A stretch of 34,648 nt of DNA from Burkholderiaceae bacterium (GCA_020851995.1 JADZBO010000228.1:1-34648); one strand, 5' to 3'; positions 16,387 to 24,717 are shown, counted from the first letter of the stretch. Numbers and translations: made by a program. The notes: generated by a model not told the origin, from the sequence alone.

Positions 16387-16910
16387 GTCTGATAATCGAC
16401 ACCGTGCACCATCTCAGCCGCGTGAGCATGGTTCTCGGCCGATTCCGAAAATCCGACCAGAACGTGTTCCCGCGTCTCGCCTGAATTGAGCGCGCCAACC
16501 CAATTGGCCAGACCCGCTGCATCGGGTTCCCGATGCAGCACGTTCGCGTACAACTGGTGAACGTACTCCGCGTTATTCAGATCACCGTACTTGGACTGGA
16601 ATTCAGTGCTGTGCGTGAAGCCGTTGGCAACGTGTTCAAGGTCGGTACCGCCATTGATGGCATTCATCCAGGTAGCCATGCCACTTGAGTCGGGGGTGCG
16701 GCCCAGCGCTGCGAGATACAGGCGGAAGGCTTTGCCATCGGCATCGCTGTCGTGTTGAACCGTATTCCCGGCGATCGCGCTGTGAGACTCGACGCTGGTG
16801 TCATGCCCAACCTCAGGTCTTTCAGAATTTTCGTTGCGGCTGGAATCGCGGGTGTTTTCGTTTTCGTTTTCGTTTTGGTTTGAATCGCGATCGTTTTCGT
16901 TTTGGCTCAT
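16374..16910 (-). CDS. Small DUF4214-repeat protein, candidate type I secretion cargo
   Basis: This 178-residue protein is the first gene of the secretion operon. Residues 1-35 are a very polar, unstructured Asn/Glu/Asp/Arg tract built from a six-base DNA repeat. Two DUF4214-type units follow: about 61-107 (LYLAALGRTPDSSGMATWM, then GFTHSTEF) and about 117-160 (LYANVLHREPDAAGLANWV, then GFSESAE), each with R-x-P-D-x-x-G-x-x-W. There is no signal peptide or membrane helix and no glycine-rich calcium-binding nonapeptide. DUF4214 occurs mostly in large type I-secreted surface proteins. Here it stands alone, and its 3' end overlaps the TolC-like gene by 13 nt, which makes it the natural cargo. 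The ATG at 16910 has a good GGAG seven bases upstream. Its role outside the cell is unknown. Confidence 0.85.
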   Translation of the reverse strand: MSQNENDRDSNQNENENENTRDSSRNENSERPEVGHDTSVESHSAIAGNTVQHDSDADGKAFRLYLAALGRTPDSSGMATWMNAINGGTDLEHVANGFTHSTEFQSKYGDLNNAEYVHQLYANVLHREPDAAGLANWVGALNSGETREHVLVGFSESAENHAHAAEMVHGVDYQTWVG

Positions 16911-16957
16911 GGTGTGCTCCGTTGTGGTTGACTACGGGCACATTCTGCAATGCCAAC

Positions 16958-16974
16958 CTTAAGTGAGTATTAAG
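16958..16974 (-). promoter_or_regulatory. PmrA/QseB-type box upstream of the secretion operon
   Basis: On the minus strand this reads CTTAATACTCACTTAAG, two CTTAA half-sites with 11-bp period and a five-base spacer. This is the arrangement known for PmrA- and QseB-type response regulators. It lies 48-64 bp upstream of the DUF4214 start and downstream of the histidine-kinase gene, in the only sizeable gap before the operon. The adjacent two-component system is the obvious regulator. Confidence 0.6.
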
Positions 16975-17040
16975 CGGGAAACCAATTTGAGTTTTTTTGC
17001 ATGAGCAGCGCCAGCCTGGAATGTGGAGTCGCCCTAAGTT

Positions 17041-18477
17041 TTAGTTGGCCCAGACAATTTCGGCGCGCAGACCGCCCTGGGGAAGATTCCGCAGTTGAAG
17101 GCGCGCACGATGCAGCTCGGCGATACGCTCGACGATGGTCAGTCCAAGCCCACTCCCTTCTGCGCGGACTTCCGTGCCGCGCTTGAATCGCTGTGTAATG
17201 AAAGGCAATTCCTCCGGAGTAATACCACCGCCTTGGTCTTCCACGTACAGGCCGTGGCCGCTTTCATTGCGCCAGCAGCCGAGGGTGATGGTGGATTCGC
17301 CCGGGCTGTAACGGGATGCGTTTCCAGCAAGATTGCACAGGGCGATGCGCAGCAGATTCTCGTCTCCAATGACGTGCTGCGCATTTTCGGGGATGTCGAT
17401 GACAAAACGCTGGCCTTTCGCCGATGCATTGACACGCTCAATATCTTCAACTTCCATCAACAGCGTCCGGGCGTCGATTTGCTCCTGCCGACCCGCCACG
17501 AATCCCGCTTCCGGACTGAGTCTTGCGAGCCTGAGCATTTGCTCGACCAGGCGCTCCGCCCGAGCCACGCCGTCCAGTACTTTCGCCACAAAGCGGTCCC
17601 TCGCGGCAGCGTCCTGCGCCTGCACCGCCAGTTGCGCGTGCAATTTGATACCCGCCAACGGCGTGCGCAATTCATGCGCCGCGTTTGAGGTGAAGCGACG
17701 CTCGTTTTCGAGGGTCATCGAAACGCGCCCAAGCAGACTGTTGATCGCGTCAATGAACGGCACGATCTCGACTGGTACATCCTGGGTCGGCACAGATTCC
17801 AGATCGTTGACGGCACGCGTCTTCAGTTTGTCCGCGATCCGACGCAACGGTCTTAGCGAGCGGTCAATCACCAGAAGCATCATCAGAACCAGAAATGGAA
17901 ACGCCATCAGCACTGGGATCGTCACGCGCTCGGCCACATCGAGTCCGATCGTGTGGCGCGTGGTCAGAGGATGTGCAACCTGGATCCAGTATTTACCATC
18001 GCTGCTTTGCTTTACGAAGACGCGCCAGGATGAATCGCCGATTTCCTGCAGGTGATACCCCGGTTGCGGGATGCGGCGCATTTCCCTGGCGTTCGCCGAC
18101 ACAAGCGTGAGAACTCCTTGGTCGGACCAGATCTGAAAAGCGAGTTCCTGCTCATAAGGCTGCCGCTCGCCGGTGTTGAGAATTTCGATGATGACGGCAT
18201 TTTCGGAAGCTCCGCTGTCGGTCGTCACAGCAGCAGGACTTCTTTGGCCGGTGGCGCTCCGGGACTGACTGTGCTGCTGATCCTCGTGATGAATTTGCCC
18301 CTCAAGCAGTCGCGCGGATAGCGCCAACTGACCGTCCATTAACTCTTCGGCTTCGTGACGCCCTTTGTCGTAGGCGATCCAGGCCACAAACCCCAGGACG
18401 ACACTCAATGAAACAATCGTCGTGACAAACAGGTTGAATCGCAGCGAATACAGCAGGCGGGTCAGGCGAATGGTCAC
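17041..18477 (-). CDS. QseC/PmrB-like sensor histidine kinase
   Basis: A 478-residue kinase with two membrane helices (about 14-36 and 186-206) flanking a periplasmic loop of about 150 residues that contains a His-rich patch (HHEDQQHS near 63-70). A HAMP-like linker leads to the HisKA dimerisation domain with phospho-acceptor His268 in NAAHELRTPL. The ATPase domain has an N-box-like NLAGNASRYS, a G1 box DQGGGI and G2 GSGLGL. It should phosphorylate the regulator encoded just upstream, whose stop overlaps its ATG by four bases. The QseC or PmrB label is by overall layout and partner type; the signal is unknown, though the His patch may suggest metal or acid sensing. Confidence 0.92.
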   Translation of the reverse strand: MTIRLTRLLYSLRFNLFVTTIVSLSVVLGFVAWIAYDKGRHEAEELMDGQLALSARLLEGQIHHEDQQHSQSRSATGQRSPAAVTTDSGASENAVIIEILNTGERQPYEQELAFQIWSDQGVLTLVSANAREMRRIPQPGYHLQEIGDSSWRVFVKQSSDGKYWIQVAHPLTTRHTIGLDVAERVTIPVLMAFPFLVLMMLLVIDRSLRPLRRIADKLKTRAVNDLESVPTQDVPVEIVPFIDAINSLLGRVSMTLENERRFTSNAAHELRTPLAGIKLHAQLAVQAQDAAARDRFVAKVLDGVARAERLVEQMLRLARLSPEAGFVAGRQEQIDARTLLMEVEDIERVNASAKGQRFVIDIPENAQHVIGDENLLRIALCNLAGNASRYSPGESTITLGCWRNESGHGLYVEDQGGGITPEELPFITQRFKRGTEVRAEGSGLGLTIVERIAELHRARLQLRNLPQGGLRAEIVWAN

Positions 18478-19133
18478 GCATTCCCCATGATGTAACCCAT
18501 CCCACGCACCGTCGAAATGAGGTCGGGCCCCAGCTTCTTGCGCAGATGATGAATATGCACCTCGACCGCATTGCTTTCGACTTCGTCACCCCAGCCGTAG
18601 AGGCTCTGCTCGAGGTCGCTGCGGGAACGGATGTGGTTCGGATGGCTGATCAGATCGTAGAGGAGCGCATACTCCTTGGCTGAAACGCTGATATGGGTGC
18701 CATCAAGCGTGACCCGACGGGTTGCCGGATCAAGCTGCACGCCTGCGTACGAAAAGACCGACGAAGCAGAGCCTGCCGCACGCCGAAGCAAGGCCCGCAT
18801 CCTTGCTTGCAGTTCGTTCAGGTCGAAGGGCTTGATCAGGTAATCATCGGCCCCGGTGTCCAGCCCCTTGATCTTGTCCTGCTGCGTATCCCGTGCCGTC
18901 AGGATGAGAACGGGAATATTGTTGCCCGCACTGCGCAGTTTTGCGAGAACGGTTAACCCGTCCATTTTGGGCATGCTGATATCGAGTACACAGGCTGCGT
19001 ACTTCTCATTGCGCAGCGCCAGCATGGCTTCCTGCCCGTCACGTGCCCAATCGACAACGTACCCCGCCATGCCGAGTCCGGCCTGGATTCCTTCGCCCAA
19101 CAGTGGATCGTCCTCGGCGACAAGTATGCGCAT
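18474..19133 (-). CDS. QseB/PmrA-like OmpR-family response regulator
   Basis: A 219-residue regulator: a receiver domain (1-115) with acidic pocket EDD (7-9), phospho-acceptor Asp51 (VLDISMPKMDG) and Lys101 (IKPFD), and an OmpR-type winged helix (about 125-218) ending TVRGMGYIM. Such proteins bind CTTAA-type direct repeats as dimers. Two candidate sites are visible nearby: one upstream of the type I secretion operon and one in its own upstream region. It is the first gene of the two-gene system and overlaps the kinase start by four bases. It is divergent from the cytochrome b561 gene, a common neighbour of QseBC-like pairs. Confidence 0.93.
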   Translation of the reverse strand: MRILVAEDDPLLGEGIQAGLGMAGYVVDWARDGQEAMLALRNEKYAACVLDISMPKMDGLTVLAKLRSAGNNIPVLILTARDTQQDKIKGLDTGADDYLIKPFDLNELQARMRALLRRAAGSASSVFSYAGVQLDPATRRVTLDGTHISVSAKEYALLYDLISHPNHIRSRSDLEQSLYGWGDEVESNAVEVHIHHLRKKLGPDLISTVRGMGYIMGNA

Positions 19134-19184
19134 TCGACTCTCTCCGATTTCATTGTCCTGACCCTGACAGCCTACCTGTCGATT

Positions 19185-19201
19185 CTTAGGGAATTCTTAA
19201 C
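19185..19201. promoter_or_regulatory. PmrA/QseB-like direct repeat upstream of the regulator
   Basis: CTTAGG and CTTAAC are separated by GAATT, giving the 11-bp period of this regulator class, 52-68 bp upstream of the response-regulator ATG. One half-site differs from CTTAA at its fifth base. It could serve autoregulation or the divergent cytochrome gene. Confidence 0.45.
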
Positions 19202-19246
19202 AGAGTTCGCTGACGAGTCAATGGCATGGTGAAGGCATGCAACCGG

Positions 19247-19260
19247 TTGATTTTAATCAA
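19247..19260. promoter_or_regulatory. FNR-type site upstream of cytochrome b561 gene
   Basis: TTGATTTTAATCAA fits the FNR/ANR consensus TTGAT-N4-ATCAA perfectly and lies in a longer 8-2-8 inverted repeat (19245-19262). It is about 97-110 bp before the cytochrome start. It suggests oxygen-dependent control of the cytochrome gene, perhaps also of the divergent two-component system. Confidence 0.6.
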
Positions 19261-19356
19261 CCATTCGTCTGGCCGTGATCCGCCTTAAGCAAAAAATAAT
19301 GTTTGCCGGTCAAGATGTGCCCAGGTTGTCGAAACATACCAGTCAAGGAGTCAGAA

Positions 19357-19950
19357 ATGAAAGTCACCACGCAAAAAAAGAGTCAGGATGCCAGCTTCAG
19401 CCCCATCACAATCGGTCTTCACTGGATCATGCTGGTGCTGTTGTTCGCAACTTACGCGAGTGTCGAACTGCGCCATCTGTTCGACAAGGGTACAGAGCTT
19501 CGGGATCTGATGAAGGCACTGCATTTCATGATTGGACTCTGCGTACTCGCAATGGTTGTGGTCCGGTTAGCCGTCAAGATGCAGACGACCGTGCCGCCGA
19601 TCGTCCCGGCACCGCCCCCCTGGCAGCATTTCATGGCCCAGCTGACACACTTGACGCTCTATGCGTTCATGATCGGAATGCCACTACTCGGCTGGGCGAC
19701 GCTCAGTGCGCTGGGAAAGCCTGTTTCGTTCTTTGGACTCGACCTGCCGCCGCTGATTGAACTGAACAAGCAGCTCGGATCGCAGCTGAAGGAAATCCAT
19801 GAGGTCGTCGGAATCGGCGGCTACTTCCTGATCGGCACGCACGCTCTGGCGGCGATCTTCCATCACTACGTCATCAAGGACAACACCTTTGTTCGGATGT
19901 CGCTTAAAAACCTTGCGGTCCTTCGCAAGCAGCGCCGGGTCGCGTTGTAG
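19357..19950 (+). CDS. Cytochrome b561-family membrane protein
   Basis: A 197-residue four-helix membrane protein of the bacterial CybB type. Probable heme ligands are His22 (GLHWIMLVLLF), His56 (ALHFMIG), His148 (IHEVVG) and His162 (GTHALAAIFHH), each in a hydrophobic segment. These proteins move electrons between quinone and other acceptors, or scavenge superoxide, in the inner membrane. ATG 19357 has AGGAG about eight bases upstream; a longer frame from 19303 adds a Cys-containing tail without a ribosome site. It is divergent from the QseBC-like system and has a perfect FNR-type site upstream. Confidence 0.92.
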   Translation: MKVTTQKKSQDASFSPITIGLHWIMLVLLFATYASVELRHLFDKGTELRDLMKALHFMIGLCVLAMVVVRLAVKMQTTVPPIVPAPPPWQHFMAQLTHLTLYAFMIGMPLLGWATLSALGKPVSFFGLDLPPLIELNKQLGSQLKEIHEVVGIGGYFLIGTHALAAIFHHYVIKDNTFVRMSLKNLAVLRKQRRVAL

Positions 19951-19977
19951 TCCGGGCAAGTTCAGCCCGGGAAGCCG

Positions 19978-20035
19978 GCAGACCGCCCGAGGGATAAGCC
20001 GACGACTCTGCCGAGCGTCCCGCGATGCGGTCTGC
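19978..20035. repeat. Inverted repeat in the gap before the autotransporter gene
   Basis: GCAGACCGC (19978-19986) and GCGGTCTGC (20027-20035) are perfectly complementary nine-base arms 40 nt apart. A second short hairpin, CCGGGC/GCCCGG, lies at 19952-19970, just after the cytochrome stop. Together they could form a terminator region or a structured leader for the autotransporter message. No T-run follows, and I recognise no riboswitch class. Confidence 0.4.
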
Positions 20036-20169
20036 ACGGCATCAAGTGTTTGATCAAGTGCGACGTCTGACGCATTCATTAAATCAGGATATGATCCTGA
20101 GGAATATTGAATACTCGCTTGTGACTTGGTTTGGCCAATCGCTCTGCGAGTCACGCCGGGCCGTCTTTA

Positions 20170-23064
20170 ATGCCACATCAGTCGAATCGCCGGGGATTAA
20201 AAAATAGTCGCCTTTACCCGGCTTTGCTGTGGCTCGCGGCGGGTTCGGTTCACGCCCAGTTTGTTGCGGGCGACCAATACTATAACCAGCAGGCGCTCTC
20301 GACCATCAACGCCCTGAGCACCTATACGCAGGGATACTCCGGCAGCGGCGTGACGATCGGCGTGGTCGATTCCGGTCTCAACCCGAACCACATTGCGTTC
20401 AGCGGCGCCCTTGTCGGGGCGATGGGCTGGAGCCGCACGGACCCCACAGACGTTCTCGTCAACAACTGGGTCAGTCAGACCGGCAACAGCAATTTTTCCA
20501 GCTTCCTGAATGATTACAAGGCAGACGGCGTCACAATCGATGGCCACGGCACTTTCGTCACCAGCATTGCGGCCGGAAGACTCAACGGACTCTCGGTTGC
20601 CAACAACATCATGGGCGTTGCCTATAACGCGAACGTGTTGCTCGGGCAGATCATTTTTAATCAGACCAATGATCAAAACCAGCCTGTCGCCACCGGCCTC
20701 GATCCGGAGCAGTTTGCGCGAACGATCGACTACGTGAGCTCGAACGGCGTCAAAGTTATCAACAATAGTTGGGGTGCGAAGTACCTGCCCGGCGAGATGC
20801 CGACCTCGATGACTGCCTCGATGGTGGAATACGAAGAGGCCAATGTCAGCGTGATCGCCGCGCTGCGCCGCGCCCAGGATCGCGGTGCGGTCATCGTCTT
20901 TGCAGCAGGAAATGACGGGTTGCCTTTTCCCACGGCGCCGGCAACCTTGCCGAGCATTGATCCTTCCGTGGCGAGTAAAGGTGGCTGGATCGTCGTGGCT
21001 TCTACGACCAACCGGGGTGTCGACCCCGCAACGGGCCGGATTGAAATGGCGCGGGGGGGCATTGACTCCCAGTCTGGCCAGCCGTACTACACGAACTATT
21101 GTGGCGGTGCGATGCTTTACTGTATCAGCGCGCCGGGTGGCCTGGACGTCGATACCGTCCCTCAGGGTGACATGGGAATGGCAGGGGCGCAGGCCAGTAC
21201 TACGACAGGCTACGACCGTGGCAACGGCACATCCTACGCGGCCCCGGTGGTGACGGGCGCGGTCGCGCTTGTCGCTCAGAAGTTCCCGTGGATGACCGCC
21301 CAGAACCTCGGAGTCACAATCCTGACTACGGGTACCACAGCAGCGAATCCCAGTCCGGTCTGGGGTCGGGGCTTGCTCGATGTGGCCCGGGCGATGAACG
21401 GTCCGGGCATTTTCGAGCAGGATTTCGAGGCGAATGTCACCGCCGGTTACCGGTCGACTTTCGGCAACGACATCTCGGGCACAGCCGGTCTGATCAAGGA
21501 CGGTATCGGCACGCTCCTGCTCGCGGGAGCCAACACGTACTCTGGTGACACCCAAATCCTGAACGGCAGGCTCGGACTCGTCGGCAGGGGTTCGATTGCG
21601 CAATCGGCGAGAGTGCTCAATGCAGGAACCTTCGATCTGACGGCGGCGAGTCGAGTGGTCACGCTTGCGAATACCTACGCGCAGACGTCGTCGGGGGTGC
21701 TGGTGATGGGCGTGCGGCCTGGCCAGAGCCAACAGTTGATCATCGGCGGTACCGCCACGCTGGCGGGCGGACTCGCGGTGTGGGGCGACGCCGGTACTTA
21801 CACGCCAGGTCGGTTTACGCTCGTGTCGGCCGATACCCTGTCGGGTCAGTTTGATACCTACACCACCAATCTGGGTGCCTACACCCCCTACAAAACCTAC
21901 CAGAGTTACGGAAGTCAAAGCGTCTACCTGAACATTGTGCGGCCTTATGCCCTCACTGTCGTGGAAAACAACAATGGCGTTTCAAAGCCGGCCGCGCAGG
22001 TGCTCTACGACATTGCTGGCACGCCGACCAGCATCAACGGCTCGATGGCACCTGCCCTGAATGCCCTCAATGCCCTGTCGGGACCTGCGCAGTCGAACGC
22101 GATTCGCCAAACCCTGCCCGTGTTTCTGGGCGGCGCTTCGCAGGCCACCTACAACACGCAGCGTGCATTTCAGCAAACCGTCATGTCGCGCCTTGACGCG
22201 ATCCGTGGCATGGAGTCCGGCGATTACTTTGCCACCGACCGCAGTATCTGGATGAAGCCTTTTGGCAACGTCGCCAGTCAAGGCGGACTGAACGACGTCC
22301 CGGGGTATCGTGCGACGGGCGGCGGGCTGGCCGTCGGCGTCGATCACAAGGTCTCCGCCGATGCCTCGGTCGGTGGCGTGTTCGCCTATTCGTACAACTC
22401 GATCAAGGGCAGTGGCGACACCGCGTCGAATACCCTCGGCATCAACGCATTCCAGCTTGGCGTCTATGGCGCGTATGCGCTCACCGCCGATACGGATTTC
22501 AGTTATCAGGTCGATCTTGGCATCAATCAGAACCGCGAAACCCGCTCAATTGGCTTCATGGGCCTGTCGGCTCAGGCCAACTACTTCAGTTCGACCGCAC
22601 ACGTTGGCGCCGGAGTCAGGAAAATCGTTCCCGTCTCGGACACCGTCAACGCCATACCGCTGTTCAGGCTGGACTATGCAGCCGTCAATGCGAATTCCTA
22701 CTCGGAGACGGGCGCGGGTGGTCTGAATCTGAATGTGCAGTCTCAGACCTACCAGGAACTGATGGCCACGACGGGCCTGAGAGGCGAATATCTGGCCACC
22801 GATCGCATCAAGATCATCGCCGATGCGCTGGTCGGCTACAACATGCTGAATACTCAGGCGCAGGTCGCTGCTTCCTACTCCGGCGGGGGTGATCGTTTTG
22901 TGACCCAGGGGTTCAGCGGATCGCCCTGGCTATTTTCAGGCGGAGTCGGCGTCGTTGGTTACGACAAGGAGGGCGTCGAACTCAGCGCGCGCTACGACCT
23001 TCAGGCGAGTCCTACCGGGTTTCTGAACCAGATGGCCTCGGTGCGGGTTAGCATGCGCTATTGA
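20170..23064 (+). CDS. Subtilisin-type (S8) serine protease autotransporter
   Basis: A 964-residue secreted protease. A signal peptide (about residues 10-29, ending GSVHA) precedes an S8 domain with the triad Asp67 (VVDSGLN), His126 (DGHGTFV) and Ser355 (GNGTSYAAP) and oxyanion Asn248 (AAGNDG). A beta-strand repeat of the autotransporter-associated type (GIGTLLLAGANTYSGDT) and a linker follow. The last ~270 residues form a beta-barrel that ends VRVSMRY, with the terminal aromatic of type Va secretion. The passenger holds a Cys pair at 311 and 318. Start choice is uncertain: ATG 20170 has only a weak ribosome site, and an alternative TTG lies at 20131. It likely acts on the cell surface or is released. 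It stands alone; sdaA follows after 48 nt. Confidence 0.92.
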   Translation: MPHQSNRRGLKNSRLYPALLWLAAGSVHAQFVAGDQYYNQQALSTINALSTYTQGYSGSGVTIGVVDSGLNPNHIAFSGALVGAMGWSRTDPTDVLVNNWVSQTGNSNFSSFLNDYKADGVTIDGHGTFVTSIAAGRLNGLSVANNIMGVAYNANVLLGQIIFNQTNDQNQPVATGLDPEQFARTIDYVSSNGVKVINNSWGAKYLPGEMPTSMTASMVEYEEANVSVIAALRRAQDRGAVIVFAAGNDGLPFPTAPATLPSIDPSVASKGGWIVVASTTNRGVDPATGRIEMARGGIDSQSGQPYYTNYCGGAMLYCISAPGGLDVDTVPQGDMGMAGAQASTTTGYDRGNGTSYAAPVVTGAVALVAQKFPWMTAQNLGVTILTTGTTAANPSPVWGRGLLDVARAMNGPGIFEQDFEANVTAGYRSTFGNDISGTAGLIKDGIGTLLLAGANTYSGDTQILNGRLGLVGRGSIAQSARVLNAGTFDLTAASRVVTLANTYAQTSSGVLVMGVRPGQSQQLIIGGTATLAGGLAVWGDAGTYTPGRFTLVSADTLSGQFDTYTTNLGAYTPYKTYQSYGSQSVYLNIVRPYALTVVENNNGVSKPAAQVLYDIAGTPTSINGSMAPALNALNALSGPAQSNAIRQTLPVFLGGASQATYNTQRAFQQTVMSRLDAIRGMESGDYFATDRSIWMKPFGNVASQGGLNDVPGYRATGGGLAVGVDHKVSADASVGGVFAYSYNSIKGSGDTASNTLGINAFQLGVYGAYALTADTDFSYQVDLGINQNRETRSIGFMGLSAQANYFSSTAHVGAGVRKIVPVSDTVNAIPLFRLDYAAVNANSYSETGAGGLNLNVQSQTYQELMATTGLRGEYLATDRIKIIADALVGYNMLNTQAQVAASYSGGGDRFVTQGFSGSPWLFSGGVGVVGYDKEGVELSARYDLQASPTGFLNQMASVRVSMRY

Positions 23065-23112
23065 AGCCTGCACCACCCCGATAGGCTTTGCGAAAACTGT
23101 CGATAAATAGCC

Positions 23113-24507
23113 GTGGCAATCAGCGCATTTGATCTGTTCAAAATCGGCATTGGCCCCTCAAGCTCCCATACGGTGGGGCCAATGCGCGCCTCGAATTTGT
23201 TCGTGCATCGGTTACTGAATGAAGGACTGCTTGATCAGGTCAGCCGGATTCGGGTTGAGCTCTTTGGTTCGCTGGGGGCCACCGGCAAAGGTCACGGTAC
23301 GGATAAGGCGGTTCTTCTGGGATTGGCCGGGTACGCCCCTGATGTTGTCAATCCGGATGAGATTCCGGCCATCCTCGAAGTGATTCGGGCAGAGAATGCC
23401 GTATCGCTCAGCCCTTCACACCGCATTGGGTTTGACGAGAAGGCGGATCTGATATTTCACCGCAGCGAAACGTTGTCGCTGCATTCCAACGGCATGCGCT
23501 TTACCGGGAGCGCAAGCGACGGCGCAGAGATCTGTACACAAATCTATTATTCCGTCGGCGGCGGGTTTGTCGTCAGTGAGCAGGTTCTGGCCGACGGCTC
23601 TCTGCAAAAACGGATTGCCCCAGACGCAACGGTTCTGCCATTGCCTTTCAAGACCGGTGACGAACTCCTGGCGCAAGCGCGGCGTTCGGGGCTGTCAATT
23701 GCCCGGATCATGATGCAAAACGAGTGTCACTGGCGCAGCGAAGACGAGGTCTGTGCGGGCCTTCTGAATATCTGGGCGGCGATGCAGGCCTGTGTGGATC
23801 GCGGTTGCCGGACTGAAGGTATTTTGCCTGGCGGCTACAAGGTCCGGCGGCGTGCTGCGAGGCTATTTCAGACACTTTCAAAACCACCCGAGCAGCACGC
23901 TCAGCCAGATCCGCTCAGGATTCTGGACTGGGTGAACTTGTACGCGCTCGCGGTCAATGAGGAGAACGCGGCCGGCGGGCGTGTGGTGACGGCCCCCACG
24001 AACGGCGCGGCCGGCGTCATTCCTGCAGTGCTGCATTACTACGTCAATTTTGTACCTGGGTCATCTTCGCAGGGCGTAGTGGACTTCCTTCTGACGGCTG
24101 CCGCGATAGGGATTCTTTATAAAGAAAACGCCTCAATTTCCGGTGCGGAAGTCGGTTGCCAGGGCGAAGTCGGCGTGGCCTGTTCAATGGCTTCTGCGGC
24201 GCTTTGCGCAGTGATGGGCGGAACCCCTGAACAGGTTGAAAATGCCGCCGAGATCGGGATGGAGCACCACTTGGGGCTGACCTGCGATCCCGTCGGCGGG
24301 CTCGTACAGATCCCATGCATCGAGCGCAATGCCATTGCTTCCGTGAAAGCGATCAACGCAGCAAGGATGGCGTTGCATGGGGATGGAACGCATTATGTCA
24401 GCCTCGACAAAGTCATCAAGACAATGAAGGAAACGGGTGCCGACATGATGACAAAATATAAAGAAACGTCCCGCGGTGGCCTGGCGGTCAACATAATCGA
24501 ATGTTGA
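23113..24507 (+). CDS. sdaA: L-serine dehydratase, single-chain iron-sulfur type
   Basis: This 464-residue enzyme deaminates L-serine to pyruvate with a 4Fe-4S cluster. The N-terminal beta domain opens [19 protein letters not shown]. The catalytic alpha domain holds cluster cysteines Cys349 (EVGCQGE), Cys391 (LTCDPVGG) and Cys402 (IPCIER). The final residue is also a cysteine (IIEC, Cys464), matching the known arrangement in which the C-terminal tail supplies the fourth ligand. The start is GTG 23113 with no clear ribosome site; the next ATG would remove the conserved SSSHT motif. It follows the autotransporter by 48 nt and is convergent with the Dcu transporter across a shared hairpin. It fits the window's glycine/serine theme. 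Confidence 0.95.
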   Translation: MAISAFDLFKIGIGPSSSHTVGPMRASNLFVHRLLNEGLLDQVSRIRVELFGSLGATGKGHGTDKAVLLGLAGYAPDVVNPDEIPAILEVIRAENAVSLSPSHRIGFDEKADLIFHRSETLSLHSNGMRFTGSASDGAEICTQIYYSVGGGFVVSEQVLADGSLQKRIAPDATVLPLPFKTGDELLAQARRSGLSIARIMMQNECHWRSEDEVCAGLLNIWAAMQACVDRGCRTEGILPGGYKVRRRAARLFQTLSKPPEQHAQPDPLRILDWVNLYALAVNEENAAGGRVVTAPTNGAAGVIPAVLHYYVNFVPGSSSQGVVDFLLTAAAIGILYKENASISGAEVGCQGEVGVACSMASAALCAVMGGTPEQVENAAEIGMEHHLGLTCDPVGGLVQIPCIERNAIASVKAINAARMALHGDGTHYVSLDKVIKTMKETGADMMTKYKETSRGGLAVNIIEC

Positions 24508-24647
24508 GCCCGATACCTCTAACCCCATCAGTGTAGTGTTCAACGCCTATCAGCTTTTTCGCCTGTTTGAATGGTCGTTCTTTTAATGGCCGTTCTTCTT
24601 GCAGCTGGATGGGCGACCGGTGGTCGTGCAGGGTATGAAAGACCACG

Positions 24648-24686
24648 AAAAAATCCAGGTCCCCGTGACAGGAGCCTGGATTTTCT
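24648..24686. terminator. Bidirectional terminator between sdaA and dcu gene
   Basis: AAAATCCAGG (24650-24659) and CCTGGATTTT (24675-24684) form a ten-base perfect stem with A-rich and T-rich flanks on opposite sides. It can terminate both convergent transcripts. The preceding 140 bp after sdaA hold nothing I recognise. Confidence 0.8.
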
Positions 24687-24717
24687 GAACTGCGGTAAAC
24701 GGATCTGATGCTCGTGA

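Noticed and set aside
20040..20062. ATCAAGTGTTTGAT and TTGATCAA words before the autotransporter, as FNR sites
   Set aside because: The first has the half-sites in the wrong orientation and the second lacks the four-base spacer.
20197..21918. 573-codon open frame on the minus strand
   Set aside because: Antisense to the protease autotransporter, with Arg/Asp-rich composition and no recognisable motif.
23065..23112. Glycine or serine riboswitch before sdaA
   Set aside because: The gap is only 48 bp and has no conserved aptamer structure.
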